The notes: generated by a model from the letters alone, not told the origin. Shown: positions 33,697 to 42,449, counted from the first letter of the stretch. The stretch: DNA of 64,000 nt from Streptomyces scabichelini (GCF_011045015.1 NZ_JAAKZY010000003.1:1-64000), one strand, 5' to 3'. Numbers and translations are program-made.

Positions 33697-34355
33697 CGTC
33701 GTCGACTTCGGACTGACTCTGTCGATGCCGGCCCGGCTGACCGCGGACACCGGCGTCGACGCGCTCACTCACGCCGTCGAGGCGTACGTGAGCCGCAAGG
33801 CCGATCCGTTCTCCGACGGCCTCGCGCTGAACGCGATCCGGACCATCGGCCACCACCTCCGCCGCGTCTACGCCGACGGGGGAGACATCGAGGCTCGCGA
33901 GGCGAAGATGCTGCTCGCCGCGACTCAGGCCGGTATCGCCTTCTCCAACTCCAGCGTGGCGCTGGTGCACGGCATGAGCCGTCCGATCGGCGTCCTCTTC
34001 CACGTCGCCCACGGTCTGTCGAACGCAATGCTCTTCCCCGCGGTGACCGCGTTCCCCGCGCACGCCGCCGAGAGCCGGTACGCCGACTGCGCCCGCGCCC
34101 TCGGAGCCGCCACCGACCGCGACGGTGACGCCTTGGCCACCGATAAGCTCACGGAGGCGCTCCAAGCCCTGTGTCAGGATCTTGAGGTGCCCACCCCCAA
34201 GCCCACGGCATCGACAAGGACGAGTGGTTCCGCCTGCTGCCCCTCATGGCCGAGTCATGGCCGAGCAGACGCTCGCGTCCGGATCGCCCGCCAACAACCC
34301 CGTCGTACCCACCGTGCACGAGATCCAGGATCTCTACGCGCAGATCTACGCCTGA
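33697..34355 (+). pseudogene. Truncated, frameshifted iron-type alcohol dehydrogenase
   Basis: The C-terminal half of a group III alcohol dehydrogenase is readable from about the middle of the family (LTLSMPARLTADTGVDAL, then THAVEAYVSRKADPFSD with the metal-region His; VALVHGMSRPIG with later metal-site His). Around 34190-34203 one base is missing, giving HGIDKDEWFRLLPLMAE in the next frame. Then an 11-base tandem duplication (34244-34254, 34255-34265, unit TCATGGCCGAG) shifts to a third frame encoding the correct tail TLASGSPANNPVVPTVHEI. The nucleotide-binding N-terminus is absent, replaced by the hydrolase relic. Confidence 0.88.
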
Positions 34356-34431
34356 CACCCGGCGAGTGAGGAAACCCTGATGGCTGATGGCTACGACAGC
34401 CAGGTCCGAGCGGATGATGAGATGACGACCG

Positions 34432-35442
34432 ATGACTGATACCGCTGCGGTCGAGATTCTCGCCGACGTCCACCGGGGCGTCGGCCGCATCCTTTTGAAC
34501 CGGCCCAAGGCGCTCAACGCCCTGACGACAGGAATGGTCGCCGCCATCGACCGTGTGCTCGCCGAGTGGGAGCACACACCCCTTTCTGCTGTGGTGCTCG
34601 CCAGTACCAGCACGAAGGCGTTCTGCGCCGGCGGAGACATCCGCACGATCCGCGAGCACAGCCTCGCCGGGGATGCCGAGGCCAGTGAGCGGTTCTTCGC
34701 CTCCGAGTACCGGCTCAACGCCCGGATCGCCGAATATCCCGTGCCGGTCGTGTCGCTCATCGACGGCGTGTGCATGGGCGGCGGTCTCGGTCTGTCCGTC
34801 CACGGCTCGTTCCGCGTCGTCACCGAGCACGCGGTGCTCGCGATGCCAGAGACCGCGATCGGGTTCTTCCCGGACATCGGGGCCAGCTACTTTCTGCCGA
34901 GGCTGCCCGGCGCGATCGGCATGTACCTCGGACTGACCGGGCACCGGCTCGACGCGGCCGACGCCCTGTACACGGGGCTGGCCACGCACTTCGTCCCCGC
35001 GGACGGGCTCGACGCGGTCGGGGACGCCCTGGCCGACAACCCCGGCGACCCGGTGGACGTGGTCCTGAACCGTCTCGCCGGCCGCTCCCCGGTGGCAGGC
35101 AGCAGGCTGGCGGAGGTACGCGGGGATGTGGACTGGGCGTTCGGCGCGCCGACCCTCGGCGAGATCGAGAAACGCCTGCGCCACCTCGACACCCCCTGGG
35201 CTGCAGACGCACTGGTCGCCCTGGAGTCCGCCTCGCCGCAGAGCCTGGAGATCACTCACGCCCTGCTGGCCCGGGGCAGGCAGCACACCTTGCGCGAGTG
35301 CCTCGACACCGAACTCGCCCTCACGCGCACGACCATCCGCACGCCGGACTTCCTGGAGGGCGTCCGCGCCGCCCTGGTCGACAAGGACCGCACTCCCGAC
35401 TGGCAGCGTGCGTCGCTCGGCGAGCGGGCGCTGCCGTCCTGA
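34432..35442 (+). CDS. 3-hydroxyisobutyryl-CoA hydrolase (enoyl-CoA hydratase family)
   Basis: A 336-residue crotonase of the HIBCH group: FCAGGDIRTIREHSLAGD, GVCMGGGLGLSVHGSFRV and MPETAIGFFPDIGASYFLPR with the Glu/Asp pair, plus the long C-terminal helical part typical of HIBCH rather than hydratases. It releases 3-hydroxyisobutyrate from its CoA ester in valine breakdown. The ribosome site is weak. It follows the alcohol dehydrogenase relic. Confidence 0.88.
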   Translation: MTDTAAVEILADVHRGVGRILLNRPKALNALTTGMVAAIDRVLAEWEHTPLSAVVLASTSTKAFCAGGDIRTIREHSLAGDAEASERFFASEYRLNARIAEYPVPVVSLIDGVCMGGGLGLSVHGSFRVVTEHAVLAMPETAIGFFPDIGASYFLPRLPGAIGMYLGLTGHRLDAADALYTGLATHFVPADGLDAVGDALADNPGDPVDVVLNRLAGRSPVAGSRLAEVRGDVDWAFGAPTLGEIEKRLRHLDTPWAADALVALESASPQSLEITHALLARGRQHTLRECLDTELALTRTTIRTPDFLEGVRAALVDKDRTPDWQRASLGERALPS

Positions 35443-35508
35443 GCATGTCCGCGGTGATCACACTCCCGACACGCAACGAGTGAGAGGGCGTCGGTGCCCT
35501 TCCGGTGG

Positions 35509-35541
35509 CCGTGCCGGACGGAGGGTCTGTGGCCGGCACGG
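35509..35541. terminator. Bidirectional hairpin between convergent genes
   Basis: CCGTGCCGG (35509-35517) pairs exactly with CCGGCACGG (35533-35541) across a 15-base loop, between the stops of the HIBCH (35442) and reductase (35544) genes. Confidence 0.6.
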
Positions 35542-35543
35542 TC

Positions 35544-36557
35544 TCAGTCGTTGTCGGGCACCATCGAGACCACGACCTTGCCGGCCTTGGTACGGCCCTG
35601 CTCGACGTGCGCCATCGCCTCGAGCGTCTGGTCGAACGGGAAGGTGCTGTCGATGACCGGGCGGAGCTTCCCGCTGTCGTAGAGGGCGCCGAGTTTGCGC
35701 AGCTGGGAGCCGTTGGCCTGCATGAAGAGGAACTGGTAGCGCACGCCCAGTGCTTTGGCCTGCTTGCGAATCTTGCGGCTGAGCACGTACATGACCAGGC
35801 CCATGAAGGAGGGGGCGCCGAGCTGCTTGGCGAAGTCGGCGTCCGGCGGGCCGACGACACTGATGGCCAGGCCGCCGGGCTTCAGTACGGTCAGCGACTT
35901 CTCGAGGTTCGCCCCGCCCAGCGAGTCCAGCACCAGGTCGTAGCCGGACAGCACCTTCGAGAAGTCTTCCTTGGTGTAGTCGATGACGACGTCGGCGCCC
36001 AGGTCCCTGACCAACTTCTCGGTGTCGGTGTTCGTGGTCGTCGCCACGGTCGCGCCGAGGTGTTTGGCGAGCTGGATGACCGTCGAGCCGAGGCCACCGG
36101 CACCGGCGTGGACGAGCACCTTCTGCCCCGGCTTCACGTGGGCACGGTCGACGAGAACCTGCCAGGCGGCCAGGGCCACCAGCGGCACCGCGGCCGCCTC
36201 TTGGAGGGTGAGCGAGGCCGGCTTGGGCGCGACATCGTCCATGTCGATCGCGATGAACTCCGCGAAGCCTCCGATCCGCAGGTCGCGCGGACGGGCGTAG
36301 ACCTCGTCGCCGACGTCGATGCCGTGTACGGCGGAGCCGGCCCGCGTCACGACGCCGGCCACGTCGTGGCCCAGTACGAACGGACGCTTGTACTTCAGGA
36401 CCTGCTTGAACTCCCCGTTGCGGACCATTTTGTCCAGCGGGTTGATACTGGCGGCGCTCACTCTGACCAGGACGTCCCGGTCCCCGACCGTGGGCTCGGG
36501 TACCTCAGCGGCGCGCGCGCCGTTCTTGCCGTACTTGTCGACGACGAATGCCTTCAT
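35544..36557 (-). CDS. Zinc-independent MDR family quinone-type oxidoreductase
   Basis: A 337-residue NADPH-dependent reductase: N-terminal MKAFVVDKYG, SINPLDKMVRNGEF, the nucleotide fold VHAGAGGLGSTVIQLAKHLGA and DLVLDSLGG. No structural zinc cysteines. ATG 36557 follows AAAGGCGG. Typical activity is reduction of quinones or enones. It is divergent from an HxlR-regulator relic, which probably once controlled it; HxlR proteins often respond to quinones and aldehydes. Confidence 0.87.
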   Translation of the reverse strand: MKAFVVDKYGKNGARAAEVPEPTVGDRDVLVRVSAASINPLDKMVRNGEFKQVLKYKRPFVLGHDVAGVVTRAGSAVHGIDVGDEVYARPRDLRIGGFAEFIAIDMDDVAPKPASLTLQEAAAVPLVALAAWQVLVDRAHVKPGQKVLVHAGAGGLGSTVIQLAKHLGATVATTTNTDTEKLVRDLGADVVIDYTKEDFSKVLSGYDLVLDSLGGANLEKSLTVLKPGGLAISVVGPPDADFAKQLGAPSFMGLVMYVLSRKIRKQAKALGVRYQFLFMQANGSQLRKLGALYDSGKLRPVIDSTFPFDQTLEAMAHVEQGRTKAGKVVVSMVPDND

Positions 36558-36672
36558 GCCGGCCGCCTTTCTGTGGGTGTTCCGGTGGTTGTTGTGATTC
36601 TTCGCGCAGGTCCCCCTGCGCGCCCGTTTGTCGCGTGCGGCCGGGTTGATGTGCTGGTCGCGACGCTACTTC

Positions 36673-36696
36673 CTGAGTATAGAAAAGTAAACTCAG
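36673..36696 (-). promoter_or_regulatory. Promoter/operator of the quinone reductase gene
   Basis: CTGAGT (36673-36678) and ACTCAG (36691-36696) flank an AT-rich centre containing, on the minus strand, TATACT as a -10. A weak -35-like AACTCC lies 17 bases further upstream. This is the only strongly AT-rich patch in the interval and a likely HxlR-type site. Confidence 0.5.
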
Positions 36697-36725
36697 GGGG
36701 AGTTGGGGTCACCCCATGGCCACCG

Positions 36726-37004
36726 AGACCTACAAGGAACAGGCTGGGCTCGCGGAGCCGGCCGAAGTAGGTGATCACGCACAAGGGCATGGATCTGGCC
36801 CCGGCCGTGATGTGGCTCCTGCAGTGGGGCGACCGCTACCGCCCAGGCCCGGAGGGTCCGGCCGTACTGGCGCGACACCGCGGATGCGGCGCGCACGTCG
36901 AGGTCCAGATCCGCTGCGAACGGGGCCACGCCGTGAGGGCGGGAGACATCGAAGAGCGTCCCAGGCCGCCCGGCATTTCGTATGAGGTCCGCCGGGTGAG
37001 CTGA
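36726..37004 (+). pseudogene. Relic of an HxlR family regulator
   Basis: VITHKGMDLAPAVMWLLQWGDRY with RHRGCGAHVEVQIRCERGH is the C-terminal half of HxlR-type winged-helix regulators. Just ahead, RPK is followed by an in-frame TAG (36768-36770) where Tyr or Glu is expected, and the recognition helix and N-terminus are missing. A 77-residue product from GTG 36771 would lack DNA binding. It is divergent from the quinone reductase. Confidence 0.78.
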
Positions 37005-37061
37005 GCGCGGTGCGGCAGGAGTTCGTGGTGGCTCAGTCTGCCGGTGGTGGGTTCAGTTGAC

Positions 37062-37098
37062 GGGCCCAACGCCCCTTTAGCCAGGTGGCGTTGGGCCC
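37062..37098. terminator. 12-bp hairpin between convergent genes
   Basis: GGGCCCAACGCC (37062-37073) pairs exactly with GGCGTTGGGCCC (37087-37098), loop 13 bases, between the HxlR relic and the stop of the TetR gene at 37130. Confidence 0.7.
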
Positions 37099-37129
37099 CA
37101 GCCGCATAGCCCGCGTCCAGGATTCCGGG

Positions 37130-37696
37130 TCAAGGCCCGTGTGGTGCAGTCAGGGCTTTGTGGGTCGACTCCAGGATCTTCTCCGACAGCTCTGTGCCCG
37201 CCGTGGCCCGGGCAAGCAGGAGCGCGCCGACCAGAGTGGCCACCATGGGTAGGCCGTCGTTGGCGTCGGTGGACATCCACCCGGCGAATTCCTCGACTCC
37301 GGCTGCGTACGTTTCGCGCACCTCCCCGGCTGTGGGCTCGCGAGCCATGTCCCCTGCGAATCCCGCGGTGGGGCAACCGGTGCCGGGCTGGTCACGGTGC
37401 TCGGCCGACAGGTAGAAGTCGACGAGGGCGCCGCGCGCGGTGTCGTGATCGCCGTGGGCCGTGTCGAACGACGCCAGGAGTAGATCAAGGTCCCCGAAAG
37501 CGGCTTGAGCCGCCTCGGCTACCAGGGCCTCCTTTGAGGGGAACTGCTTGTAGAAGCCGCCCGTCGTCAGCCCGATGGACTTCATCAGATCGGCGACGCT
37601 GATGCCGTTCACGCCGCGCTCCCGGAAGAGCTGGGACGCCGCGGCGACCGCGCGCCTGCGGTTCTCCATCGCTTGTGCCTGCGAAACCCGACTCAT
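37130..37696 (-). CDS. TetR family transcriptional regulator
   Basis: A 188-residue repressor: RRRAVAAASQLFRERGVNGISVADLMKSIGLTTGGFYKQFPSKEAL, the AcrR-like type in which the recognition helix reads TTGGFYKQF. The mid-domain Cys (GTGCPTAGFAGD) is typical of regulators that sense electrophiles. It is divergent from the SDR at 38031, and both promoters carry the same inverted repeat TAGAT-N10-ATCTA, so autoregulation and control of the SDR are strongly suggested. Confidence 0.9.
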   Translation of the reverse strand: MSRVSQAQAMENRRRAVAAASQLFRERGVNGISVADLMKSIGLTTGGFYKQFPSKEALVAEAAQAAFGDLDLLLASFDTAHGDHDTARGALVDFYLSAEHRDQPGTGCPTAGFAGDMAREPTAGEVRETYAAGVEEFAGWMSTDANDGLPMVATLVGALLLARATAGTELSEKILESTHKALTAPHGP

Positions 37697-37713
37697 CAGT
37701 CACCTGCCCACGT

Positions 37714-37733
37714 TAGATAGTAAAGAGCATCTA
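37714..37733. promoter_or_regulatory. TetR operator, copy at the regulator's own promoter
   Basis: TAGAT (37714-37718), ten bases, ATCTA (37729-37733), 18 bases upstream of the TetR start codon. It matches the half-sites and spacing of the site at 37953-37972. Confidence 0.65.
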
Positions 37734-37937
37734 TGGTACGCGAAGTGCCGGGCGGCCGACCGCGGCGCCCTCTTTCCGTATTCCGTACGGCTCTTTAGTC
37801 CGTACGGCTCTTTCTCGTCGTCGCAAGGCGAGGAACTCGTGGGCCCGCATCCGAGCCTGATCGACCGCCGACCTGAGCCCCGCATGCACGTCGAGCGGTC
37901 TCCGGCCGAGTGCGGTGGCGAACGGCATCCGGGGGCG

Positions 37938-37975
37938 TTGACTCGAGGACTTTAGATACCTATCGTAATCTAAAG
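37938..37975 (+). promoter_or_regulatory. Promoter of the SDR gene with embedded TetR operator
   Basis: -35 TTGACT (37938-37943), 17-base spacer, -10 TATCGT (37961-37966). The operator CTTTAGAT-N10-ATCTAAAG (37950-37975) covers the spacer and the -10, so bound repressor would block polymerase. The rest of 37734-37937 holds no gene, only a direct repeat CCGTACGGCTCTTT at 37783-37796 and 37800-37813. Confidence 0.7.
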
Positions 37976-38030
37976 CGAGGCCGAGGCTTTGGCCCCCGCT
38001 CATCCGCCAGTCCAGAAATGAGACCCACCC

Positions 38031-38822
38031 ATGACCACGCAGAACAAGACCGCCGTCGTCACCGGCGCGTCCGCCGGCCTGGGGGCCGCCTACGCACAGC
38101 GGCTTGCCGACCGGGGCTACGACCTGATCCTGGTGGCCCGGAACACTGCGCGGCTGGAAACGCTGGCGTCGGACATCCGCAGCCGCACCGGTCGCGCAGT
38201 GGACGTCGTCACCGCCGACCTCACCGATGCGGCACAGATCTCCGTGGTCGAGGAGCGGCTACGGACCGACGAGAGCATCGCGGTGCTGATCAACAACGCC
38301 GGTGGGTCGCTGTTCACCCCGCTGGCGACCTCCGACGCCGCGGCCTCCGAGGCATTGATCAACCTCAACGTGACCTCGCTGACCAGGCTGACCACCGCGG
38401 TCCTGCCGGGCCTGACGGCCCGCGGGCACGGCACCGTGGTGAACATCTCCTCCGCCCTGGCTCTCAACATCCTGCCCGTCAGCGCCGTCTACAGCGGCAC
38501 CAAGAGCTACGTGCTGACGTTCACCCAGGCCCTGCAGCAGGAACTCGCCGAGAGCCCCATCGTGGTGCAGGCCGTGCTGCCGGGCGCCGTCCGCACGGAG
38601 TTCTGGGACGGCTCCGGCCTCGACCTCGCGGCGTTCCCCGACGAGTGGATCATGAGCGCGGACGACGCCGTCGACGCGGCGCTCGCCGGCCTCGACGCCG
38701 GGGAGCCCGTCACCATCCCGTCACTGCCCCAGATCAGCGACTGGGAGTCGTTCGAGAAGGCGCGTCAGACGCTCATCCCGAACCTGTCGCAGCGCGTCCC
38801 GGCCGATCGCTACCGCGGCTGA
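38031..38822 (+). CDS. Short-chain dehydrogenase/reductase
   Basis: A 263-residue SDR of the DltE/YdfG-like branch: TGASAGLG at 11-18, NNAGG, NISSALAL with catalytic Ser, and YSGTKSYVLTF with Tyr-x3-Lys. The long C-terminus ends in a basic tail. It is transcribed from a promoter with an embedded TetR operator and is followed by the old yellow enzyme and an esterase. The three may form a carbonyl/enone detoxification set. Confidence 0.9.
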   Translation: MTTQNKTAVVTGASAGLGAAYAQRLADRGYDLILVARNTARLETLASDIRSRTGRAVDVVTADLTDAAQISVVEERLRTDESIAVLINNAGGSLFTPLATSDAAASEALINLNVTSLTRLTTAVLPGLTARGHGTVVNISSALALNILPVSAVYSGTKSYVLTFTQALQQELAESPIVVQAVLPGAVRTEFWDGSGLDLAAFPDEWIMSADDAVDAALAGLDAGEPVTIPSLPQISDWESFEKARQTLIPNLSQRVPADRYRG

Positions 38823-38866
38823 CCGCCGCTCCGACTCCGGCGGCTGACCGCCACTCCGACTCCGGT
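38817..38866. repeat. 25-bp tandem duplication across the SDR stop codon
   Basis: Two copies of a 25-base unit starting GGCTGACCGCC (38817-38841, 38842-38866), differing at two bases. The first copy holds the SDR stop. The rest of the space to 39120 shows no gene, only GC-rich sequence and the GAGGAA ribosome site of the next gene. Confidence 0.85.
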
Positions 38867-39120
38867 GCGGGAGTCGTCCCTTTGTGATAACGGCACGGCC
38901 GCTGCTGCACACGACCGATGCGTCCTCCGGCGTGGGCCGGGGGGAGGACCGACGCGCTGGGCCTCCTCCCTTGCTTGCCGCCTCTCCACGCAGTCCGCCT
39001 TCCACTTCCACGGTGGAAGGTCACCGAGGCCGTCCGGCCCGTTACCGCCTTCGCGCTACCCGCGGGGCAGGCAGCCCGCCACCCCGCAGCTCTCTCTCAC
39101 CCTTATTTGAGGAAACATCC

Positions 39121-40182
39121 ATGTTGAACGCCCTGTGGAACCCGATCGTCGCCGGAGAGATCTCCCTGCCGCACCGGCTGGCGATGGCCCCCATGACGCG
39201 GAACCGGTCCACCCCGGAAGGCATACCCACCGAGCTGAACGCCGAGTACTACGCCCAGCGCGCCTCGCACGCCCTCATCATCACCGAGGGCACCCAGCCC
39301 AACGCCGACGGACAGGGCTACCCGCTCACCCCCGGCATCTACTCCGAGGAGCACATCGCCGGGTGGCGCAAGGTCACCGACGCCGTGCACGGCGTCGACG
39401 GACGCGTCGTCATCCAGCTCATGCACGTCGGACGGATGTCCCACCCCGACAACACCCTCCACCATCGGCAGCCGGTCGCCCCCTCCCCGGTCCAGCCGGC
39501 GGGCGTCATGTTCACCCCGTCCGGCCCTCAGGAGATGCCAGTACCGCGCGAGTTGTCCACCGAGGAGGTCGCCGCCACGGTCGACGACTTCCGTCGCGCC
39601 GCCGCGGCCGCGATCGCGGCCGGCGCCGACGGCGTCGAGATCCACGGCGCCAACGGCTACCTCCTGCACCAGTTCTTCGCCACCAACACCAACCAGCGCA
39701 CCGACCAGTACGGCGGCTCCATCGACAACCGCATCCGCTTCGCGGTGGAGGTCGCCACCGCGGTGGCGGACGAGATCGGCGCCGGCCGCACCGGCTTCCG
39801 GATCTCTCCCGGCAACCCGTTCAACGACATCGCGGAGAGCGACACCCACGAGCTGTACCCGGCACTCGTGCGCGCCCTCGCCCCGCTCGACCTCGCCTAC
39901 CTGCACATCGGCAACTGCGGCGACGACGAACTCCTGCACACCCTCCGCAAGCAGTGGCCGAACACCTTGATTCTCAACCGGGCCGGCGCCGACATCGCCA
40001 CCCGCGCGAAGGACATCGAAGACGGCCTGGCCGACATCGTCACCGTCGGCACCATGGCCCTCGCCAACCCCGACCTCGTCGAGCGCGTACGCACCGGCGC
40101 ACCCCTGAACACCCCCGACCCCGCCAGCTTCTACGGCGGCGGCGAGGCCGGCTACACCGACTACCCCACCCTCACCGCCTGA
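39121..40182 (+). CDS. Old yellow enzyme family alkene reductase
   Basis: A 353-residue FMN ene-reductase. The barrel signature is complete: MAPMTRNRS at the FMN site, QLMHVGRMSHPDN, the substrate-anion pair in EIHGANGYLLHQFF, TDQYGGSIDNRIRF, and TVGTMALANPDLVERV near the phosphate site. ATG 39121 follows GAGGAA. It reduces activated C=C bonds with NADPH. It lies 298 bases behind the SDR and 64 ahead of the esterase. Confidence 0.93.
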   Translation: MLNALWNPIVAGEISLPHRLAMAPMTRNRSTPEGIPTELNAEYYAQRASHALIITEGTQPNADGQGYPLTPGIYSEEHIAGWRKVTDAVHGVDGRVVIQLMHVGRMSHPDNTLHHRQPVAPSPVQPAGVMFTPSGPQEMPVPRELSTEEVAATVDDFRRAAAAAIAAGADGVEIHGANGYLLHQFFATNTNQRTDQYGGSIDNRIRFAVEVATAVADEIGAGRTGFRISPGNPFNDIAESDTHELYPALVRALAPLDLAYLHIGNCGDDELLHTLRKQWPNTLILNRAGADIATRAKDIEDGLADIVTVGTMALANPDLVERVRTGAPLNTPDPASFYGGGEAGYTDYPTLTA

Positions 40183-40245
40183 CAAACCCCGGCTGTACCG
40201 GTCCTGGCGGGCCGGTGTGCCCAGATGGCCCCATGGAGGTGCCAC

Positions 40246-41163
40246 GTGTCTGATCACGCTGCTGTTGAACTGAGCCAGGAAGCGATCGAGTTCGAGAACT
40301 TTATGGCCGGACTGGTGATTCCCGAGTCCGAAGTGGATGCGATTCGCACCCGGTCGGAGCTCGTCCATCTCACGGCCCGGGAGCCGGAAGGCGTCACTTA
40401 TCGGGAGGTGGACGCGGGTGGCGTGCTGGGAATCTGGTGCGAGCCGGTCGATGCCAACACCGACTACGTCCTCCTGCACGGTCACGCCGGGGGCTCCGTT
40501 CTGTCGTCGGCATTCGTCGACCGAAAGCTCGCCGGCCATATCGCCAAGGCCGCAGGGGCCCCCGTACTGGTCCTGGACTTCCGGCGAGCACCGGAACACA
40601 AGTACCCGGCTCAGGTGGACGACGCGGAGGCGGCCTTCAACTGGCTGCTCTCCGAAGGGTATGAGCCGGGAAACATCATCACGATCGGCCACTCGATCGG
40701 CGGGTTCATCGCCGTCGCCCTGGCGCTTCGCCTCCGCGACAAGAAGCAGCCGCTGCCCGGCGCCATCGTGTCGATCTCCCCCTGGTGCGACCTCGAGATC
40801 GCCAACGAGACCATGGTGACCAAGGCCGAGACGGACAAGATTCTCAGCAAGGAACTACTGGAGTTCTTCCGGGAGGCTTGGATCGGCGGCACGGGCATCG
40901 AGTTCACGGACACCCGGATCAATCTGAACCGGGCGGACCTGAGCGGTCTCCCCCCGACCCTCGTCTCCTGGGGAACGTACGAGGTCCTGGCCGGCGAGGA
41001 CGAGGAGTTCGCCGCCCGCGTCAAGGACGCCGGAATCGACACGGCGACCGTGGTGGTCCCTGGAGGCCAGCACTCGTACGTCTACGGTGCCGGCCGGATT
41101 CCGGAGGTCGACGCCGCCATCGCACAGATCGGCGCGTGGGTCCGGGAGAAGACGAAGATCTGA
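40246..41163 (+). CDS. HSL-family alpha/beta hydrolase (esterase)
   Basis: A 305-residue esterase of the hormone-sensitive-lipase group. The oxyanion motif is HGHAGG (78-83) instead of HGGG, and the nucleophile motif GHSIGG (Ser150) instead of GDSAGG. DFRRAPEHKYPAQVDD is characteristic. Asp is likely in TYEVLAGEDEE and His in GGQHSYVYG. GTG 40246 follows GGAGGT by five bases. A decayed paralogue tail lies at 33558-33685, so this locus shares history with the Fe-ADH relic. Confidence 0.9.
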   Translation: MSDHAAVELSQEAIEFENFMAGLVIPESEVDAIRTRSELVHLTAREPEGVTYREVDAGGVLGIWCEPVDANTDYVLLHGHAGGSVLSSAFVDRKLAGHIAKAAGAPVLVLDFRRAPEHKYPAQVDDAEAAFNWLLSEGYEPGNIITIGHSIGGFIAVALALRLRDKKQPLPGAIVSISPWCDLEIANETMVTKAETDKILSKELLEFFREAWIGGTGIEFTDTRINLNRADLSGLPPTLVSWGTYEVLAGEDEEFAARVKDAGIDTATVVVPGGQHSYVYGAGRIPEVDAAIAQIGAWVREKTKI

Positions 41164-41289
41164 CCGAGCGGTACGGACGGGCGCGGCAGTTGCAAGATCC
41201 GCGCGCCTGCCGGATCGGGACGGTGGACGGACGCCGACATGGCCTGCGGTCACGCGCAGGTTCGCGACGCCCGCGATCTCGTCCCGGTC

Positions 41290-41465
41290 CGGCAGGCGAC
41301 GGTCGGGACGGCCGACCACGACGGCGGCTTCAGCTACGCGCGCGCACCGCCGCGCGCGACCAAGGCGGTCTTCTCGCTGACGCCGGGGGAGGAGCACTAC
41401 AACCCGATCGGCAGCGTGCACGGCGGCGTCTTCGCCACCCTGCTCGACTCGGCGGCGGCCCGCTG
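41290..41465 (+). pseudogene. Truncated PaaI-type hotdog thioesterase
   Basis: FSLTPGEEHYNPIGSVHGGVFATLLDSAAA is the N-terminal half of PaaI/YigI hotdog thioesterases, with the HGG catalytic loop. Similarity ends abruptly after Ala-Ala-Ala at about 41460, where the sequence switches to the TetR promoter region; the C-terminal half is missing. The frame runs on by chance into the TetR gene. Confidence 0.7.
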
Positions 41466-41479
41466 GTCCTTGGTGACTC

Positions 41480-41563
41480 GTCGATTTTTTGGATTACGTT
41501 CGCAATACCATAGGCTGGGGGAGTCGGTGAAGGGCAACCGGTCCTTCCGGGTCGGCGAAGGAG
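41480..41563 (+). promoter_or_regulatory. Promoter region of the TetR gene
   Basis: The AT-rich stretch GATTTT (-35-like, 41485-41490), 17 bases, TACCAT (-10-like, 41508-41513) precedes AAGGAG at 41558-41563. The spacer includes TTACGTTCGCAA, a near-dyad that could be the autoregulatory operator. Confidence 0.4.
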
Positions 41564-41571
41564 CGTGTGCT

Positions 41572-42162
41572 GTGGTGCGGTACGCAAAAGAGCACAAGCA
41601 GGAGACGAGGCGGCGGATCATCGAGATGGCGGGCCGCCGGCTCAAGCAGGACGGTATCGACGGCTCCGGGGTCTCGACGCTCATGAAGGACGCGGGGCTG
41701 ACCAACGGGGCCTTCTACGCTCACTTCGAATCCAAGGATGACCTCGTCGCCACGGCCATCGCCGAGCAGTTGAAGGCGCAGGCCGAGAGTGTCGTGGCGC
41801 GGGCTGCACCGGGCCGTGCCGGACTCGAGCAGATCGTGCGCGGGTACCTGTCGCCCCAGCACCGCGACAGCCTGGGCGAGGGCTGCCCCAACGCCGCTCT
41901 GCTCGACGAGATCGGGCGCTGCACGGACGCCACCAGGCAGGCGTACACCGACGGCGTGCTGATCCTCATCGACGGTATTGCCGCCCGCATGGCGCCCGAG
42001 GACCCGTCCTCCGCACGCGTGAAGGCGCTCAGCCTCCTCGGCCTGATGGCCGGGACACTGCAGCTCTCCCGCGCCCTGACCGACAGCCAACTCGCCCACG
42101 AGCTCCTCGAACAGGGGGTCAACAACGCCCTCACTCTGCTGGACGCCGGGCAGCGCGTCTGA
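41572..42162 (+). CDS. TetR family transcriptional regulator
   Basis: A 196-residue repressor: TRRRIIEMAGRRLKQDGIDGSGVSTLMKDAGLTNGAFYAHFESKDDL, and mid-domain GEGCPNAALLDEI with the Cys-Pro of the redox-sensing AcrR subgroup, like the regulator at 37130. The start is GTG 41572 (or 41575) behind AAGGAG. The downstream DHA2 transporter relic was probably its target. About 290 bases after it (42163-42449) hold no recognisable gene. Confidence 0.88.
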   Translation: MVRYAKEHKQETRRRIIEMAGRRLKQDGIDGSGVSTLMKDAGLTNGAFYAHFESKDDLVATAIAEQLKAQAESVVARAAPGRAGLEQIVRGYLSPQHRDSLGEGCPNAALLDEIGRCTDATRQAYTDGVLILIDGIAARMAPEDPSSARVKALSLLGLMAGTLQLSRALTDSQLAHELLEQGVNNALTLLDAGQRV

Positions 42163-42449
42163 CACACCGCACCACATCCCCGACCCCAGACTGTGGACCT
42201 TGGGGGGAGCGGACCGAAGCCGCCAGGCGCTCTCCAGGTGGGACTCAGCCGACGCCACCGGGGATCATCCCTGCGCCGCCAGCAGCCGCATGCTCTTTCC
42301 GTTCCCTGCGCCCTGAACCGCGACGGGCATTTCACGGCTCGCACCGGGCAGCGCTCCCGGCCGAGGCCGCGGCCTCGGCTGACGGCCGTACCACCGCACG
42401 TACGCATCAATTCGCCCGGGCCGAACGCAGGGAGCCGCGCGTTCCGTGC

